A stretch of 64,000 nucleotides of DNA from CAWBQO01 sp963790965 (lineage in GTDB: Bacteria > Bacteroidota > Rhodothermia > Rhodothermales > DASSAV01): positions 62,001 through 126,000 of the forward strand of contig CAWBQO010000002.1 of assembly GCA_963790965.1 (NCBI GenBank), read 5' to 3'. Under the pieces are notes generated by a model. That model was not told where the DNA came from, ran no database searches, and saw only the letters and a program-made list of their open reading frames with translations. How positions within the stretch are numbered: the stretch's first letter is position 1; each line of letters begins with the position of its first letter. Shown piece after piece: positions 28,630 to 38,888 of the stretch. Both the position numbers and the translations under genes were made by a program.

Positions 28630-28681
28630 GCTGCCCGGGGAGGACTCGAACCTCCAACCCCGTGATCCAGAGTCACGTGCT
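28630..28681. repeat. Left attachment site: 52-bp copy of the tRNA-Gln 3' end
   Basis: Perfect 52-bp match to 47,843-47,894, covering the tRNA 3' acceptor strand, T arm and anticodon arm, and ending in CACGTGCT. Beyond it the sequence diverges (TGAAG instead of CTGCC), so no complete tRNA is encoded here. It is the chromosomal remnant of the attachment site. Confidence 0.95.
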
Positions 28682-29226
28682 TGAAGATTCACGGAGGACG
28701 AACAAGCACGCAGGAGGAGTGCAAAAACGAAGGTCTAACCGCACCTTACCTATGACAACGAACATGACTGCCGAACGGTTCAGCAATATATCAGCAGTAC
28801 GACCCTTTCTGGAGAATGTTGCACGTACTCGCAGTCCGTCGTCTTTCACTTTGCCCCATGTAATCGTCGTCAATGCCCGTGACCGTCGTCTATCTGTCGG
28901 ATCGGTTTTGATCCCTGTATGGACTTCCCATTGAGGTCACTTTCCGGCACTTCCCGCAGTTGGTGCGGGACCTCCTCTCTGTCTTTGTCTATCCGAATCT
29001 CCCGAGGGTCGGTGTAGACGAACTTGCTTCTTCGGTCATGGTCCATAATCAGGCACTCTGATCGATAGTCGTTGAACGGATGTATACGGTTCGGTTGCAT
29101 TCGGGTTGAGTTGACATCCCGAGGACGAGGGGACCAGAAGACCTGCTGTAAGAAGGGGGATGCACTGGAATGCTTCTCACCGGTCGTCGTGGAGGCACAA
29201 GAACCCCTCTGCTCCACGTGGATCTG
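28682..29226. other. Left end of the element, no convincing gene
   Basis: About 545 bases. A minus-strand frame at 28,870-29,046 could encode 58 hydrophilic residues (MDHDRRSKFVYTDPREIR then IDKDREEVPHQLREV), which is protein-like but unrecognised; other frames are unconvincing. No strong hairpin or repeat is seen besides the attachment site. Confidence 0.45.
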
Positions 29227-30237
29227 TCATGAGGTAGTCGACAAGCATGCGACGTGTTGTAGATAGAGGTCCGCAACCCGTTCTTGGTCGACCACCCGCA
29301 ATGAGATGCTTCGGTCTAACTCATTGCTCAACTTTTTTTCCAGTTCCAGCACCATACCTCGGTATTCCTCAGTCATTTCTCCCATGATCACGAGGTAGGC
29401 AAGATCAGACGACGAGTTGCGGATCGATCTCTCCAAGTCGGATAGAGGTCGGTCCGTGTTGACGTTGCCTGTGTAGTTCTTGCACTGGACCGGCACATCA
29501 TCATGAATCATGGCATCTGTCAGTGGGTCTCGTACCGTGAGGGTGAGGTCCCACCCTTTCCGGGAGTCCACCTTCTTCTTTACGGACACTCCCGGCACCC
29601 TTTCGAAGAGATGGGCAACGAAGGACTCGAAGTCGTTTGCCTTCCACCTTTTTGAGATCGTTTGAATTGCGGACTCTACGAGCACTCTGCGGGTATCCTC
29701 CACCTCGTCCTCGACCGTCCTTGTGCGGACCGACCCCCTCGTAGTCCACAACTTCTCCTCTATAAGTCGGTCGAGGAAGTCAATCGTGTCCGTGGAGTAT
29801 ATCTCGTAGTAATGCCCTCTCTTGGATACGTCGTGCCGCACGTGCTGGGGAATCAGGTTGGACTGCACGTCGATGAACTCGTCGGTCAGGGGTATGCATT
29901 CAACGTAGTGATTGAAGTCATCCTCGGGCACATCCAGTGTGCCGTATTCCCCCGAAACCTCCGCAAGCAGGAACTGCCGCAAGGGTTGATCGAACTGTAG
30001 CACGAGACGGTCTCCCGGACGGAGACGGTTGAGAAGGAACTGCGTGTACCTCCACGTGATGCTTTCCTGCTCGTCCCGGTGACTTCGTTTTATATCCCGG
30101 ATCTTTCTCAAGTCAGTGCCGGGGGGACTCCACCCGAAGTGTGCTCTCCCGTGCATGAACTGCTCGAACTGCCATTCGGTCTTTCCGGGTCGTGCTGCTA
30201 CGAGTTTAAAGTATCGGTGCTGAGACATAGATACCAT
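29227..30237 (-). CDS. Mrr-like restriction endonuclease with unusual N-terminal domain
   Basis: About 336 residues from the ATG at 30237 (30228 also possible). The C-terminal domain is PD-(D/E)xK of the Mrr_cat type: NDFESFVAHLFERVPGVSV, then KGWDLTLTVRDP (catalytic D) and VPVQCKNYTG (QxK). The N-terminal half (FKLVAARPGKTEWQFEQFMH, RAHFGWSPPGTDL, LNRLRPGDRLVLQFDQPLRQ) has the W/RPGD pattern of an EVE/ASCH-like beta-barrel that could read modified bases; that part is inference. It is transcribed away from hsdM with a 230-bp shared promoter region, suggesting a modification-dependent or accessory restriction function. Confidence 0.7.
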   Translation of the reverse strand: MVSMSQHRYFKLVAARPGKTEWQFEQFMHGRAHFGWSPPGTDLRKIRDIKRSHRDEQESITWRYTQFLLNRLRPGDRLVLQFDQPLRQFLLAEVSGEYGTLDVPEDDFNHYVECIPLTDEFIDVQSNLIPQHVRHDVSKRGHYYEIYSTDTIDFLDRLIEEKLWTTRGSVRTRTVEDEVEDTRRVLVESAIQTISKRWKANDFESFVAHLFERVPGVSVKKKVDSRKGWDLTLTVRDPLTDAMIHDDVPVQCKNYTGNVNTDRPLSDLERSIRNSSSDLAYLVIMGEMTEEYRGMVLELEKKLSNELDRSISLRVVDQERVADLYLQHVACLSTTS

Positions 30238-30469
30238 ATTGATCTTGGTTGGGAGTGAGATAAACTCCGGTGGAAGATGGACTCGGTTGAACCGACTTTT
30301 CGTCTTGTGGTCGGCAGACAACACGGGTAGTCACAGAAGTCCCGAAATGCCTGAACTGAACCCTCAGACATGCCCTACGGCAACGACCACCTGAACCGGT
30401 TGTGGAATCCACTGCCCTGCAGTATCATGTGCTGAACGTGTAGTAGCAAGGTAGTACCGACCGGACCCC

Positions 30470-32189
30470 ATGACCAACTTTAGAGATAAGGCAAACTTCA
30501 TCTGGCAGGTGGCAGACGACATCCTGCGTGGATCCTTCAAGGCACACGAGTACGGGGATGTGACCCTTCCGTTCGTCGTCCTGCGTCGTCTGGATTGCGT
30601 GCTCAACGGCAGGAAGGACTCGATCATTCAGACCTACAAGTCCTTCAGGGACCGTCTGGATCCGGACCAACTGGAGCAGGTCGTCCTGAACTCGACCGGG
30701 GGTCTCAACTTCTACAATGTCTCGGACTTCGACCTCGTCCGTCTCACCAGGATGCCAACAACATCGGCATCAACTTCAACGCATATCTGAACGGGTTCAG
30801 TGCCAACGTCCGGGAGATCCTCGGACACTTCCGTCTCGAACCCATCGTCGAGAAACTCCGACGCAACGACCTCCTGTTCATGATCTGCGACAGGTTCACG
30901 GAGGTGGACCTGCACCCCTCGGTCGTCTCGAACCATGAGATGGGGTACATCTTCGAGGAACTGCTGCGACGGTTCTCGGAAATGTCCAACGAGACGGCAG
31001 GTGAGCACTATACCCCCCGTGAGGTCATCCGTCTCATGGTCAACCTGCTCCTTGCCGAGCACGATGACGAGTCTTCAGGGCAAGGGCATCGTCCGCAGCA
31101 TCTTCGACCCCGCATGCGGCACCGGGGGTATGCTGACGATTGCGAAGGAGCAGATCGAATCCGTGAACCCGGACGTCGAACGTGCTCGTCTTCGGGCAGG
31201 AACTGAACGACCAGACCTATGCCATTGCCAGGTCGGACTTCCTGATGACGGGGGAGAACCCGGACAACATCCGTCTCGGGTCCAGTTTATCGAAAGACGG
31301 GTTCAAGGGGCAGCGGTTCGACTTCATGCTCTCCAATCCTCCCTTCGGGGTCGCGTGGAAGAGTGAGCAGTCGTTCATCGGGCAGGAGGCGCAGACGGCC
31401 AACGGACGGTTCTCTGCCGGCACTCCTCGTTCTTCCGACGGTGCCCTGCTCTTTCTCCAGCACATGATCTCGAAGATGGAGGCACGGGGGAGTCGCATTG
31501 CCATCGTCTTCAACGGGTCACCCCTGTTCACCGGGGATGCCGGGTCCGGGGAGTCGGAGATCCGCAGGTGGATCATCGAGAACGACTGGTTGGAAGCAAT
31601 CGTTGCCCTGCCAACCGAACTCTTCTACAACACGGGGATTGCGACGTACGTCTGGATCGTGACGAACCGCAAACCGGAGCACCGTCGGGGCAAGGTCCAA
31701 CTGATCAATGCGGTCGGGTTCTCGACGAAGATGCGCAAGTCTCTCGGCAACAAGAGGAACTCGTCTCGGACGAACAGACGCAGCAGATCACGGACCTTTA
31801 TACGTCCTTGCGAGGAGGGGAAGCACGTCCGCATCTTCGACAACGAGGACTTCGGGTTCACGAAAGTGCGGGTGGAACGACCGCAGTACGAAAAGAAGGG
31901 ACAGGTGAAACGGGACTCGTCGGGCAATCCCAAACCGGACACGGACCTGCGGGACTATGAACGGGTGCCCTTAAAGGAGGACGTGGAGGAGTACTTCGAG
32001 AGGGAGGTCTTGCCGCATGTGCCGGACGCATGGATGGACCGGGGTGCGGACAAGGTCGGGTACGAGATCAACTTCACCCGGTACTTCTACCGGTACGAGA
32101 AACTAAGGTCGGTGGAGGAGATCACGAGGGACATCCTCGCACTGGATGCCGAGACGGAGGGACTTCTGAAGCAGGTGCTGGCAGTATGA
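30470..32189 (+). CDS. hsdM: Type I restriction-modification methyltransferase subunit HsdM, frame broken
   Basis: N6-adenine methyltransferase subunit of a type I system. Protein signals run through three frames in sequence: FIWQVADDILRGSFKAHEYG (30,470 frame), NAYLNGFSANVREILGHF and EHYTPREVIRLMVNLL, then SIFDPACGTGGMLTIAKEQ (motif I) and MLSNPPFGVAW (NPPF motif IV), ending AETEGLLKQVLAV. Breaks fall near 30,750 (AGGATG where AGGGATG fits), 31,075, 31,185, and a compensated pair near 31,745-31,815. No conserved segment is missing, so the gene is complete apart from indels. Its stop overlaps the hsdS start (ATGA). Confidence 0.9.
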
Positions 32190-33544
32190 AGAGGTACCCG
32201 GAGTACAAGGACAGTGGAGTTGAATGGATCGGCAAAATTCCCCAAGAGTGGACGGTCGCACCCCTTAAGCACCTCTCAACTTTCGTATCCCGTGGAGCAG
32301 GACCCGTGTATGTGGAGGAATCTGGTGTGCGTGTTGTCAATCAAGCATGTATCTACTGGAATGGATTCCGTGAGGATCGAGTCAAGTACCACGAGGAGTG
32401 TGATTGGACGAAGTTGAAGGGTGCCCTGCGGTCAGGGGATCTATTGGTAAACTCCACTGGGACAGGCACTCTCGGACGTGCCTTATTGTTTGATCGTGAC
32501 GGTGCGTACGTAGCAGATAGTCACGTCACTATCGTTCGGTTCGGTGACAAGGTGCTGCCACGGTATGTATACTACCTTGTTCAGACACCCTTGTATCAAG
32601 GGTTTATCTATGCGGCACTTGTGAACGGGTCGACTAACCAGATCGAACTTTCACGTGAGGGTCTTCTCAGCACCGATTTCATTGTGCCTATGATTAGAGA
32701 TCAACGTGCAATTGCCGACTTCCTCGACCGCAAGACGCAGGAGATCGACACCCTGATTCAGAAGAAGCAGGCACTCATAGACCTGCTCAAGGAGCAACGC
32801 ACGGCAGTGATCAACCGTGCCGTGACGAAGGGACTCGACCCCACCGTGCCGATGAAGGACTCCGGCATCGAGTGGTTGGGTGAGGTGCCGGAGCATTGGA
32901 GAGTCGGCAAACTCGGATGGGTTGCTCCACTCATCCAAACGGGACCATTCGGAAGTCAATTACACGCAGACGACTACATCGAGGGTGGTATCCCGTTGGT
33001 AAACCCCTCCAATATTGTAAACGGTCGGATCGTGGCAGACCAAAAGAAGACGGTGTCGACAGATTCCGTTCGAAAATTGAGTCGGCACGTCCTTGAGACT
33101 GGCAATATTGTCTTTGCCCGTCGTGGGGAAATGGGCAGGTGTGCCCTCGTCACGGAAAACGAAGCAGGGTGGATGTGCGGCACCGGCAGCATTAAGGTCA
33201 AATTTGATCGGGAACAGGTGTTTCCATCCTACATGACCCTACTCCTGTCCACTTCCGGTGTTGAGCAGTGGTTGGTCCTCGAATCCGTCGGTTCAACGAT
33301 GAACAACCTAAACACAGAAATCCTTACGAACATTCCGGTACCCATACCTCCAAGGGACGAACAGGAAGCAATCGTCCGGCATGTTAATCATCAGTCGACA
33401 AATGCCGGTAGACTACTTCGTCAGGAGCAGCAGGGCATAGACCTTTTGAAAGAACTCCGCACCTCCTTGATCTCCGAGGTCGTCACCGGCAAGATCGACG
33501 TGCGGGACGAGGTGCCTGCCCCCGTGAGGCACTGGAAGGGGTGA
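32186..33544 (+). CDS. hsdS: Type I restriction-modification specificity subunit HsdS
   Basis: 452 residues from the ATG at 32186, an intact frame. Two target-recognition half-repeats are present, each introduced by a similar phrase (KDSGVEWIGKIPQEWTV and KDSGIEWLGEVPEHWRVGKL) and followed by a conserved helical spacer (IADFLDRKTQEIDTLIQKKQ, and EAIVRHVNHQSTNAGRLL). The TRDs define the two halves of a bipartite recognition sequence, which cannot be predicted here. It starts inside the hsdM stop codon and is followed four bases later by hsdR, so hsdMSR is one operon. The TRDs are more AT-rich than the flanking subunits. Confidence 0.95.
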   Translation: MKRYPEYKDSGVEWIGKIPQEWTVAPLKHLSTFVSRGAGPVYVEESGVRVVNQACIYWNGFREDRVKYHEECDWTKLKGALRSGDLLVNSTGTGTLGRALLFDRDGAYVADSHVTIVRFGDKVLPRYVYYLVQTPLYQGFIYAALVNGSTNQIELSREGLLSTDFIVPMIRDQRAIADFLDRKTQEIDTLIQKKQALIDLLKEQRTAVINRAVTKGLDPTVPMKDSGIEWLGEVPEHWRVGKLGWVAPLIQTGPFGSQLHADDYIEGGIPLVNPSNIVNGRIVADQKKTVSTDSVRKLSRHVLETGNIVFARRGEMGRCALVTENEAGWMCGTGSIKVKFDREQVFPSYMTLLLSTSGVEQWLVLESVGSTMNNLNTEILTNIPVPIPPRDEQEAIVRHVNHQSTNAGRLLRQEQQGIDLLKELRTSLISEVVTGKIDVRDEVPAPVRHWKG

Positions 33545-33548
33545 CGGC

Positions 33549-36500
33549 ATGAGCACGCAGAACTACCGGGAGCAGGACTTCGAGGACCACGTCGTCGAAC
33601 ACCTCACCTCCGTCGGGGTACCACCTCCGGCACCCGCACGACTACGACAAGGACCTCGTCCTCCTCCCCGACGAGGTCGTCTCGTTCGTCCGGGAGACCC
33701 AACCCGACGAGTACGACCGACTGCGGAGGGCAGTACGGACGACACCGACCGCAACCTCTCCTCCGGGTCTCCCGAGGAGATCGGGAAGTGGGGCACCCTC
33801 CACGTCCTCCGGAAGGGGGTCAAGGACCGGGGTGTCCGAACTCCGTCTCGTCTACTTCCGACCCATCTCGCGATCTCAACCCCGAGCACGAGAGCACTCT
33901 ACCGGCAAGAACCGGTTCTCCGTCGTCCGGCAACTCAGGTACTCGAAGCAGAACGAGAACTCCCTCGATCGTTGCCCTCTTCGTCAACGGCATCCCCGTC
34001 GTCACTGCAGAACTCAAGAACTCCCTCACCGGGCAGTCGTCGGGCATGCCATGAAGCAGTACGAGCAAGGACCGGGACCCGAAGGAACCCCTCTTCGCAT
34101 TCGGACGGTGCCTCGCCCACTTTGCCGTCGGCAACGAGGAGGTCTTCTACACGACCCGACTCGCAGGGGACAGAAGACGTACTTCCTCCCCTTCAACAAG
34201 GGGACCGAGGACGGGGGCAGGCAACCCCGTGAACCCGAACGGGCATGCGACCGCATACCTGTGGGAGGACGTGTGGCAGAGGGACACCCTCCTCGACCTC
34301 CTCGCAGAACTACCTCCACGTCCAGACGGAGACGGAGAGGGTGTACGACCCGAAGAAGGGACGAGGTCGTCGAGGAGGAGAAGACCGCACTGATCTTCCC
34401 GCGGTACCACCAACTCGACGTGGTCCGGCAACTCCTCCATGCGGCACGCACGCGGACGGATCGGGGCACTCCTACCTCGTCCAGCACTCGGCAGGAGTCG
34501 GGAAAGTCGAACTCCATTGCGTGGGTTGCGCCACGGACTGCGGCAACTCTACCGTGCGGACCGAAGGTCCCGACTCTTCGACACCATCATCGTCGTGACG
34601 GACCGGAGGGTGCTCGACCAGCAGTTGCAGAACACGATCAAGCAGTTCGAGCAGACGAAGGGCACGGTCGTCCCGATCACGAAGACCTCTGCCCAACTCC
34701 GGGAGGCACTGCAGCAGGGGAAGGACATCGTCGTCACGACCCTGCAGAAGTTCCCCGTGATCTCGGAGACGATGGTCGGGACTCGGGGGGCAGAGGTTTG
34801 CCGTCATCATCGACGAGGCACACTCGTCGCAGTCGGGGGAGGCTGCAAGGCACCTCAAGAAGACCCTCTCTGCCGGACTGGAGGATGCCGAGGAGGAAGA
34901 CGAGGAAGGGAAGGAAGAAGACTTGGAGGACAAGGTCGTGCAGGAGATCCGCATGCGGAGACGGCAGCAGGAACACATCTCGTTCTTTGCCTTCACTGCC
35001 ACCCCGAAGAACAAGACCCTCGAACTCTTCGGTCGGAAGGACGAGAACGGGAGGTTCGTCCCGTTCCACACGTACTCGATGCGGCAGGCAATCGAGGAGG
35101 GGTTCATCCTCGACGTGCTGAAAAACTACACCACCTTCAAGAGGTACTTCAAACTCGTCAAGTCCATCGAGGACGACGAGGCGTACGAGACGCAGAAGGC
35201 AGTGCGTGCCCTCACCTCCTACGTGGACCTGACCGACCATGCCGTCGAGACGAAGGCACGGATCATGCCTCGACCACTTCCTCGACGTGACGGCAGCATG
35301 CGATACAGGGGAGGGGACGTGCCATGTTCGTCACGCGGTCTCGACTCCATGCCGTCCGGTACTTCCTCAAGTTCCGTGAGCTCATGCGGGAGAAGGGACT
35401 GCCCTACGGTCCCCTCGTTGCCTTCTCCGGCACGGTGCAGGACCCGCAGACGGGGGCGGAGCACACGGAGACCTCCCTGAACGAACTCGGACCCCGCACC
35501 TCCATTCCGGATGCATTCAAACTGCCGGAGTACCGCATCCTGGTCGTTGCGAACAAGTTCCAGACCGGGTTCGATGAACCGTTCCTGCACAGTATGTTCG
35601 TGCGATAAACGACTTTCAGGGGTTGCTGCCGTGCAGACCCTCTCTCGACTGAATCGGACGGCATGGTCTGAGGGGAAAACGGAGACCGTCGTGCTCGACT
35701 TCGTCAACGAGGCAGAGGGCATACAGGAGTCGTTCCAGCACTACTACCAGACGACCGTCCTCACGGGAGAGACGGATCCGAACAAACTATACGACCTCCA
35801 GACCGAACTGGAGACCCTCGAAGTCCACACGAGAGAAGACGTGGAGGACTTCGCACGAGGTGTTCTTCGACGAGAGGCAACCGGGAGAACTGCTCCAACC
35901 GGTGCTCGACCGGGTGGTCCACCAGTGGCAGCAACGGGACGAAGAGACGAGGGAGACCTACCGGTCCCTCCTCCAGTCCTTCGTCCGACTCTACGGGTAC
36001 GTGTGTCAACTCGTCACCTTCGAGGACCCCGAGCTGGAGAAGACGTACGTCTTCACACGCAGTCTAAACCGGAAACTGCCCAAACGGGAAGGTGCCGGAC
36101 TGCCGACGGAGATCCTCGACGAAGTGGACCTCGACAGTTTCCGCATACAGGAGACCTACGAAGGGGCACTGACCCTCGATGCCAACGACGGGGAATTGCC
36201 GGCAATTCAATCCGGCACCGGGACGATCTCCGAACCCGAGGTGGACTACCTCTCGAACATTGTCAGTGTGCTCAACGACACGTACGGACTCGATCTCGAC
36301 GAACGAGACAAGATCCGGGTCAAACAGATCGTGGAGGACGTGGAGGCAGACGAGTCCGTGCAGGCAGTCCTATCAGGACCCAACTCGATGTCGAACAAGA
36401 GGCACCACGTGGAGAGGGTGATCGATAAGCACGTGCTCAGTCAGGTAAACGACTCGATCGAACTCTATCAGAGACTCACCGATCCCAGAATTAACGAAAT

Positions 36501-36561
36501 GTTCAAACGGAGACTTTTCGAACGTCTGCTTAAGACCGTTGCCAAAGACGTATCCCTGTAA
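33549..36561 (+). CDS. hsdR: Type I restriction subunit HsdR, frame broken many times
   Basis: ATP-dependent translocase/endonuclease of about 1,000 residues. It starts MSTQNYREQDFEDHVVEHL. Family motifs can be followed across frames in the right order: nuclease core PVVTAELKNSLTG (ExK), Walker A-like QHSAG-GKSNSIAWVA, VVTDRRVLDQQLQ, DEAH box VIIDEAHSSQSGE, FFAFTATPKNKTLELFG (motif III), ANKFQTGFDEPFLH, LSRLNRTAWSEGKTE, and an intact C-terminal frame from about 35,860 ending KTVAKDVSL. At least ten single-base breaks lie before 35,870. The protein text is otherwise continuous with no lost domain. Confidence 0.88.
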
Positions 36562-36609
36562 ACCATCCTGCGTATCTCATTTTGCACGAGCAGACGTGCG
36601 TTATTCACG

Positions 36610-37365
36610 ATGCCCACAGTATACCTCTGCATTGACAAGTACCGCAAAGAACTCTGGCAGGCAGAAGTACGGTGGTATGCTCGGACAATGACCGAAAAGG
36701 TATTCCCTCTCTTCGACGACATAGATGGAGAGGTGAATCAGTTGACCGAGGATTACTATAGACGGATGATGTACAAGGCAGGTTATTGTGACGACCCGTC
36801 CGGACCTGCCGAAGAAGCAATGGAATACCGAGATGACTGCTACGGAGGACTGCGTCTTGCTCGGCACAATATCATCGGCATGTCGATCGTCAACCTCGCA
36901 CAAATGTGGGAGCAGCAAGTGCGCAGGTATCTTTATCAAGAACTATCGAGGGTGTGGTCGTTTCCAATGACCAGATTTTGCGAAGACTGGAAGCAAATCA
37001 TTGGCATCTTTGCTGCGTTCTCAATACGAAACGACGTGACAGAAACACCCTTTTCCATCGAAGACACTGAACATTGGACGAAACTTAGTGACTTATCCCA
37101 GTTAGCAAATAGCATAAAGCACGGAGATGGTAGATCTGCCGAATCCCTGCGCAAACGTCGTCCGGAATACTTTATGAAACGTGAAGACCCTTACGGGGGC
37201 AGACGTGAAATGGAGACGACGTTACTGTGCGAGACGAATATCTTCATCGACGTAAGTACATTCACTGAATACGTTGATCCGGTGGTCGAATTCTGGAATA
37301 CACTACCACGTCGTCTCGAATGTGATGCCGACATATTGGAAGGGAAACTCCGCAAAATGCGATAG
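36610..37365 (+). CDS. Unknown protein with HEPN-like C-terminal motif
   Basis: 251 residues, intact. Mostly helical: YRRMMYKAGYCDDPSGPAEE, ARHNIIGMSIVNLAQMWEQQ, then SDLSQLANSIKHGDGRSAES and LRKRRPEYF. The phrase ANSIKHGDGRSA resembles the N-x-hxKH loop of HEPN/abortive-infection proteins and similar unknown proteins that travel with restriction systems. It lies 48 bp downstream of hsdR on the same strand and upstream of an AbiC-like gene, so a defence accessory is the best guess. No catalytic RxxxxH motif is certain. Confidence 0.6.
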   Translation: MPTVYLCIDKYRKELWQAEVRWYARTMTEKVFPLFDDIDGEVNQLTEDYYRRMMYKAGYCDDPSGPAEEAMEYRDDCYGGLRLARHNIIGMSIVNLAQMWEQQVRRYLYQELSRVWSFPMTRFCEDWKQIIGIFAAFSIRNDVTETPFSIEDTEHWTKLSDLSQLANSIKHGDGRSAESLRKRRPEYFMKREDPYGGRREMETTLLCETNIFIDVSTFTEYVDPVVEFWNTLPRRLECDADILEGKLRKMR

Positions 37366-37574
37366 CACGTATTGTTGAGAAACGATGGTCCAAATTCATA
37401 ATGCGACAGTGCTCCCCCACGAGGCAAAGGAATGTATCACCGTAAATAGGAAACCTCGAAGGACCATCTTCTCTCCCAAACAGGACTGTTTTTGGCACAC
37501 GATCCGGACCGACCGCAGGTCAACTTCACCGTCGACGAGCATGGGCAGCACTAATCTGTGCCCGGTGAAGATGT

Positions 37575-37633
37575 GAGCATTCTCAGGTACGTCGTTACAC
37601 CATCAGGTGTGTTCGAAATACCCGAGAATGCTT
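37575..37633. ncRNA. Nested stem-loop upstream of the AbiC-like gene
   Basis: Outer arms GCATTCTCAGGTA (37,577) and TACCCGAGAATGC (37,619) pair over 13 positions with one mismatch and enclose a second perfect hairpin ACACC-ATCA-GGTGT (37,597-37,610). No T-run follows. It lies in the 320-bp gene-free spacer, about 85 bp before the AbiC-like start. It could be a structured leader, an attenuator or a small RNA. Confidence 0.35.
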
Positions 37634-37718
37634 ATCAAAGGAAAATGGTCACCTTTCGTTCAGAATTCACTTAACTGATCACGTTTCGGTGCGAGGTGCC
37701 CCATCACAATCAATCGAT

Positions 37719-38888
37719 ATGGCAGACCACCGCAGAGATTCAGTTCACATGGACACAGACAAAATGCGTCTGGAGCAGGAGGAGGCAGAGAAGAGATTGC
37801 AGATAGAAGTCCCCTCCATCGATAGGCAGGTATATGTTGCGTTGATATCTGCCTGCGCATTGGGCATAGGAGGTCTTGTGGTACTTGTTCACGGGTATAT
37901 GATGATTGGGGATGACACGTTGCCAGTCACACCGAATGAGGTCGGAGATTACATCGGAGGAGTTACTGGATCTCTGTGGGCACTCGCAGGTGTTCTGCTG
38001 ATATACGTCGCATTCCTTGCCCAACGGAAGCAAATACTCCTTCAACAGGTCGAACTAAGTGCAACCCGTCTGGAAGTGCACGGTCAACGGATGGAGATGA
38101 AACGACAAAATGCTCACCTGAAACGACAGAGGTTCGAGAACACGTTCTTTCAACTGCTACAATTACATAATGAAATTGTGAAAGGGATTGACACGGAAGT
38201 TTCTACAATGTTCTTGAGGGGACAAGAAGCAACAAGATATCCGGTGCAGGGTAGAGACTGCTTTTTACGATTCTACGGGTCCTTACGGTCGATATACGAA
38301 AGACATTTATATTCTCGCAAAGTAGCAATATTCGAATCTTCTGACGAGTTCAAAACGAACAGGCATTTGTATATCGTGGAGGACAGTGAGTTCGGGCAGG
38401 ATGGTAATCCTACAGAGGATCACCGGAAGGCATGTGATGGGATCGTTGCATTTACATCTGCGCAACAGATGCTGGAATTCATCAATGAATGCTACGTTGA
38501 GTTCTACGGACAACATGGCAATGACGTTGGTCATTATTTCCGCAATCTATATCATGTGTTCAGGTTCATTCACACAGGATCTGGTAACCACAGGAATATT
38601 AACCCGATGTTTTATGCACGACTCGTTCGGGCACAACTCTCCAGTCCCGAACTTCTCCTACTATTTTACAACTGCCTAAGTGTGTACGGTGTCAACTTCG
38701 TCCCATATTTATCCACTTACTCTATCCTCCATAATATGAACCTCGACGAACTGGTTGATCCGGACCATAAGCATCTGTATCCTCCATCTGTTTACGGTGA
38801 TGATAGGGTAAGTCCCACCTTGCGTTTACCAAACCATGACTCATTGCAGGACGGGAGGTGCGATCCGTGGACCACGATGTCGCATTAG
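37719..38888 (+). CDS. AbiC-like putative phage abortive infection membrane protein
   Basis: 389 residues from the ATG at 37719 (a GTG at 37689 is upstream in frame). Two N-terminal membrane helices (YVALISACALGIGGLVVLVH and LWALAGVLLIYVAFLAQ) are followed by a coiled-coil (LEVHGQRMEMKRQNAHLKRQ) and a cytoplasmic domain with the family phrases RFENTFFQLLQLHNEIVKGI, GHYFRNLYHVFRFIH, and RAQLSSPELLLLFYNCLSVYG. These are the hallmarks of the putative AbiC family of membrane-bound defence proteins. It is more AT-rich than the chromosome. It probably senses infection and halts growth; mechanism unknown. Confidence 0.85.
   Translation: MADHRRDSVHMDTDKMRLEQEEAEKRLQIEVPSIDRQVYVALISACALGIGGLVVLVHGYMMIGDDTLPVTPNEVGDYIGGVTGSLWALAGVLLIYVAFLAQRKQILLQQVELSATRLEVHGQRMEMKRQNAHLKRQRFENTFFQLLQLHNEIVKGIDTEVSTMFLRGQEATRYPVQGRDCFLRFYGSLRSIYERHLYSRKVAIFESSDEFKTNRHLYIVEDSEFGQDGNPTEDHRKACDGIVAFTSAQQMLEFINECYVEFYGQHGNDVGHYFRNLYHVFRFIHTGSGNHRNINPMFYARLVRAQLSSPELLLLFYNCLSVYGVNFVPYLSTYSILHNMNLDELVDPDHKHLYPPSVYGDDRVSPTLRLPNHDSLQDGRCDPWTTMSH

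Noticed and set aside
28630..28681. Second tRNA-Gln gene
   Set aside because: Only the 3' 50 bases are present; the D arm and 5' acceptor strand are missing, so it is an attachment remnant.
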